NCBI GenBank assembly: GCA_015679605.1
Contig: JAAAVE010000503.1
Span: 7,485 to 17,812 of the forward strand
DNA length: 10,328 bases
Source of the DNA: Podila epigama
Taxonomy: Eukaryota; Mortierellomycota; Mortierellomycetes; Mortierellales; Mortierellaceae
Direction: 5' to 3'
Shown here: positions 8,161 to 10,328 of the stretch, piece after piece
Position numbering within the stretch: the stretch's first letter is position 1
How the letters are laid out: each line of letters begins with the position of its first letter
Program-made: the position numbers and the translations under genes
Notes under the pieces: generated by a model
Told to the model about the DNA's origin: nothing
The model's input: the letters and a program-made list of their open reading frames with translations, nothing else
Databases searched by the model: none

Positions 8161-9548
8161 GTACGAGCCTCATGAACAGAACATTGGAAGCACTTTCCTT
8201 TTCCCGTCATCCTTGCGTTGGCATTTCTTGTGTCATGCTTCCTTCATACGTGTGTTTTTGAACATTGCTTTCTTGGCATGCAGGAAAGGATCACCGCCGC
8301 CCCTCCACACCGTTGTATCACAGGCTCTGGCAAAAAGATAGTGAAAGAGGGGGAACGCATGATACAGGCTAGCCAGTAAACTCATCCGCATTATCTTTTA
8401 TACCACGTTACCAGGCCTTTCAACCTCCTTCTCAAGTCATCCTGCTGCCCCAGACCCAGCAACTCAAGGCCCTCACCACCATCATCCGTGACAAGAACAC
8501 TCAGCGCGCTGACTTTATCTTTTACTCTGACCGTATCATCCGCATCCTGGTCGAAGAAGGTACAGATGATTACACGTTCTTTGACACCTTTGCTACTACA
8601 CCATGCTTCATCTCAAGCACTGCAGACTCACCTTTTTTCATGCCTTTGCTTAAACATTAAAACCAGGTCTGAACCACTTGCCCGTCGTCGAAAAGACTGT
8701 TCAAACGCCAACTGGTAAACCCAATGTTCAATTGAAATGTCTCCATATATCATGCCAATGATATTTCCCAAAAAAAATATACTGGCTTAAATATACTCAA
8801 TCTTTTCATCTCATCACATCTAGGTCGCGAGTTCCATGGCATTGACTTTCAAGGAAGAATCTGCGGTGTGTCCATCATGCGCGCCGGTGAATCAAGTACG
8901 AACCAAATCATACACACATCGTTTAACTCGCCCTTTTCGGAATGAGGATGCGACAGTGTTAATGCCATCTGAAGTTTAAAGAAGCTGTATGGTTCGAACT
9001 TTGCGCTAACACCACTTTTTACAAAATCAACTCTTTTCTTTCGACCGCGTCTTTAGTGGAGCAGGGTCTCCGTGATGTCTGCCGCAGTGTCCGTATCGGC
9101 AAGATCTTGATCCAGAGAGATGAGGAGACCGCTTTGCCAAAGCTTTACTATGCAAAGTTCCCTCCAGATATCGCCTCTCGCTACTGCTTGCTTTTGGACC
9201 CTATGCTTGGTAATTCTTATTCAATTAACTCTTTTGGATCCGCAAAGCCCATATGCTATTTCTCATACGTGTGTTAACGCCATCTCGCTTTCATGCTTCT
9301 TCAAAACTATAGCCACTGGTGGATCGGCCATCAAGGCTATCGAGACATTGATCGACTATGGAGTGGCCGAGGAAAGAATTTTGTTCTTGAACTTGATCAG
9401 CTGTCCCGAGGGCATTGGAGCTGTTGTGTCCAAGTTCCCTGCCTTGAAGATTGTCACCGCCGAGATCGACGCCGGCCTGGACGAGAAGCTGTACATCAAC
9501 CCTGGTCTTGGTGATTTCGGATGCCGTTACTTTGGAACTGACAAGTAG
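8158..9548 (+). CDS. FUR1: Uracil phosphoribosyltransferase (six exons)
   Basis: Pyrimidine salvage enzyme joining uracil to PRPP to give UMP and pyrophosphate; in fungi it also activates 5-fluorouracil. Exons: 8158-8160, 8415-8559, 8667-8714, 8824-8895, 9057-9209 and 9313-9548. All five introns are GT-AG, the last four in phase 1. The protein has 218 residues; yeast Fur1 has 216. Landmarks in order: VILLPQTQQL (yeast VYLLPQTNQL), ADFIFYSDRIIR, VEEGLNHLP, ICGVSIMRAGES (67-89 region), EQGLRDVCRSVRIGKILIQR (91-110), the PRPP loop LLDPMLATGGSA (135-146) split by intron 5, and the uracil-binding end PGLGDFGCRYFGTDK (204-218). A Cys replaces the Asp usual after GDFG. Exons 2-6 are secure. The start is inferred: the frame upstream of 8415 meets a stop before any ATG, whereas ATG at 8158 followed by GTACGA splices in phase to give MAFQPPSQVILLPQT, as long before LLPQT as in yeast. 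Confidence 0.95.
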
Positions 9549-9567
9549 ATTCAAAAATAAAATCGCT

Positions 9568-9599
<32 letters not shown>

Positions 9600-9762
9600 T
9601 TTATATGCGTTATCTACAAATTGTATTCGCTATCATTTCAAGCTCGTGTTTGCACTCAGGACACTTCATGTTTGATTTGAAAGTGTGAACGCGGAATCTG
9701 CAATTATTCTTGTTTTTTTTATGATATCTTATTTTTATTTTGTTTTTAATTTTCAATCTTCA
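9549..9762. other. Convergent spacer with FUR1 3' UTR
   Basis: AT-rich spacer between the FUR1 stop and the last in-frame codon of the facing degraded gene. It holds AATAAA at 9556-9561 (plus strand, only 7 nt after the stop, so perhaps not the real signal), the (ATT)10 repeat, and AATAAA on the minus strand at 9739-9734. No gene seen. Confidence 0.6.
9570..9599. repeat. (ATT)10 microsatellite in FUR1 3' flank
   Basis: Ten perfect ATT units begin 22 bp after the FUR1 stop codon, almost certainly within its 3' UTR. Probably variable in copy number between strains. Confidence 0.9.
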
Positions 9763-10263
9763 CTATACGTCTCCCGTAATCACCTTTGGTGCCTTGACAC
9801 CGATTTTTGCATGTGCCTGCTGAATACAGCGCCCAAGTCTGGTATTCTTACGGTTCTGTAGGGCTACAACCTTGCAGTGACTTCTGGTTCCTTAAACTCA
9901 ATGTTGGACAACTCAATGCCCTTCCACATGATGGCGCAATCCACCTTCTTTCCAAAGTCTGTCACTTGTGCGAACTCGGTCGCAAGCCGGCGCTTGATTG
10001 TCTTGGATGCCTCAAGCACTTTTTCCCCTCTAGATAGAATACGAATGGTCGTGTAAGAGACAAAAAGAATGAAAATATGAAGAGAATGGTATATGGACTC
10101 GTGTAGCACAAAGACAAGAATGCAATTCAAACTACAACTGTTAACTTACGTCAGAAAAGTCAATTTCGTTGACATGATTGAGAACAATGCAATCCATATG
10201 GCCATCGAACATGCCTCTGAGGGCTTGGCGTCCTTGTACGCAGGAGCCATGACAAAGTGGCAA
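9763..10263 (-). pseudogene. Degraded D...ExK-motif protein gene (partial, frameshifted)
   Basis: The minus-strand segment 10029-9864 encodes GEKVLEASKTIKRRLATEF, then FGKKVDCAIMWKGIELSNIEF and KEPEVTARL before a stop. The shifted frame, open from 9870 to 9763, continues protein-like with VVALQNRKNTRLGRCIQQAH and KIGVKAPKVITGDV. The two frames read as one domain broken by a small indel around 9870-9875. From memory, the pattern GRKxD, then NIEFK, then QxRKNIRLxRCIQ occurs in an expanded family of unnamed Mucoromycota proteins; the Asp and the spaced Glu-Phe-Lys resemble a PD-(D/E)XK nuclease core. An upstream exon at 10263-10150 (LRGMFDGHMDCIVLNHVNE frame) lies between TTTCTAG and GTAAGT, but its phase does not match the next exon's acceptor at 10030. 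The gene continues off the right edge. Nuclease activity is inference; disruption is likely unless the assembly has an error. Confidence 0.6.
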
Positions 10264-10328
10264 CTAGAAATATAGCAACAAAGGTACATGTATATTAGCA
10301 TTTCAACCAGAGTCAGTACAACATTCAG

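Noticed and set aside
8941-9010. GGTTCGAAC resembling a tRNA T-loop
   Set aside because: It lies in FUR1 intron 4 and there is no matching acceptor stem, D arm or anticodon arm around it.

Overview
This looks like nuclear DNA of an early-diverging fungus. The evidence is compact genes with short GT-AG introns (about 100-250 nt), a fungal-size tropomyosin, a FUR1-type uracil phosphoribosyltransferase, a PH-domain protein with a very long Gln/His/Ser-rich tail, and homopolymer and microsatellite tracts between genes. A broken gene at the right edge resembles, from memory, a family of hypothetical proteins that is abundant in Mucoromycota (Mortierella, Lobosporangium, Mucor, Rhizopus). I therefore favour Mucoromycota sensu lato, without a genus call.

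Layout. (1) 334-1082, minus strand: tropomyosin, three coding exons, 161 residues, probably with one more intron in its 5' leader. (2) 1083-1878: tropomyosin leader and promoter plus the 3' end of the next gene. (3) 1879-5545, minus strand: two-exon gene for a PH-domain protein of about 1170 residues. The PH fold is assembled across the intron and about 1000 mostly low-complexity residues follow. (4) 5546-8157: a 2.6 kb divergent intergenic stretch with no convincing gene, full of CT/GA, TGG and poly(T) tracts. (5) 8158-9548, plus strand: uracil phosphoribosyltransferase (FUR1 type), six exons, 218 residues. Its first coding exon appears to be only the ATG. (6) 9549-9762: short convergent spacer with an (ATT)10 repeat. 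(7) 9763-10263, minus strand, continuing off the right edge: a decayed gene or fragment with a D...ExK motif, a clear frameshift and a second phase conflict at its intron.

The genes do not form a pathway. Tropomyosin stabilises actin cables. The PH protein probably binds membrane phosphoinositides or a protein partner. FUR1 salvages uracil to UMP. I found no CRISPR array, tRNA, rRNA, complete transposon or operon. The most interesting points are the ATG-only exon of FUR1, a Cys in its usually GDFGD-like uracil-binding loop, and the eroded D...ExK gene. No new defence or mobile system is convincingly present.
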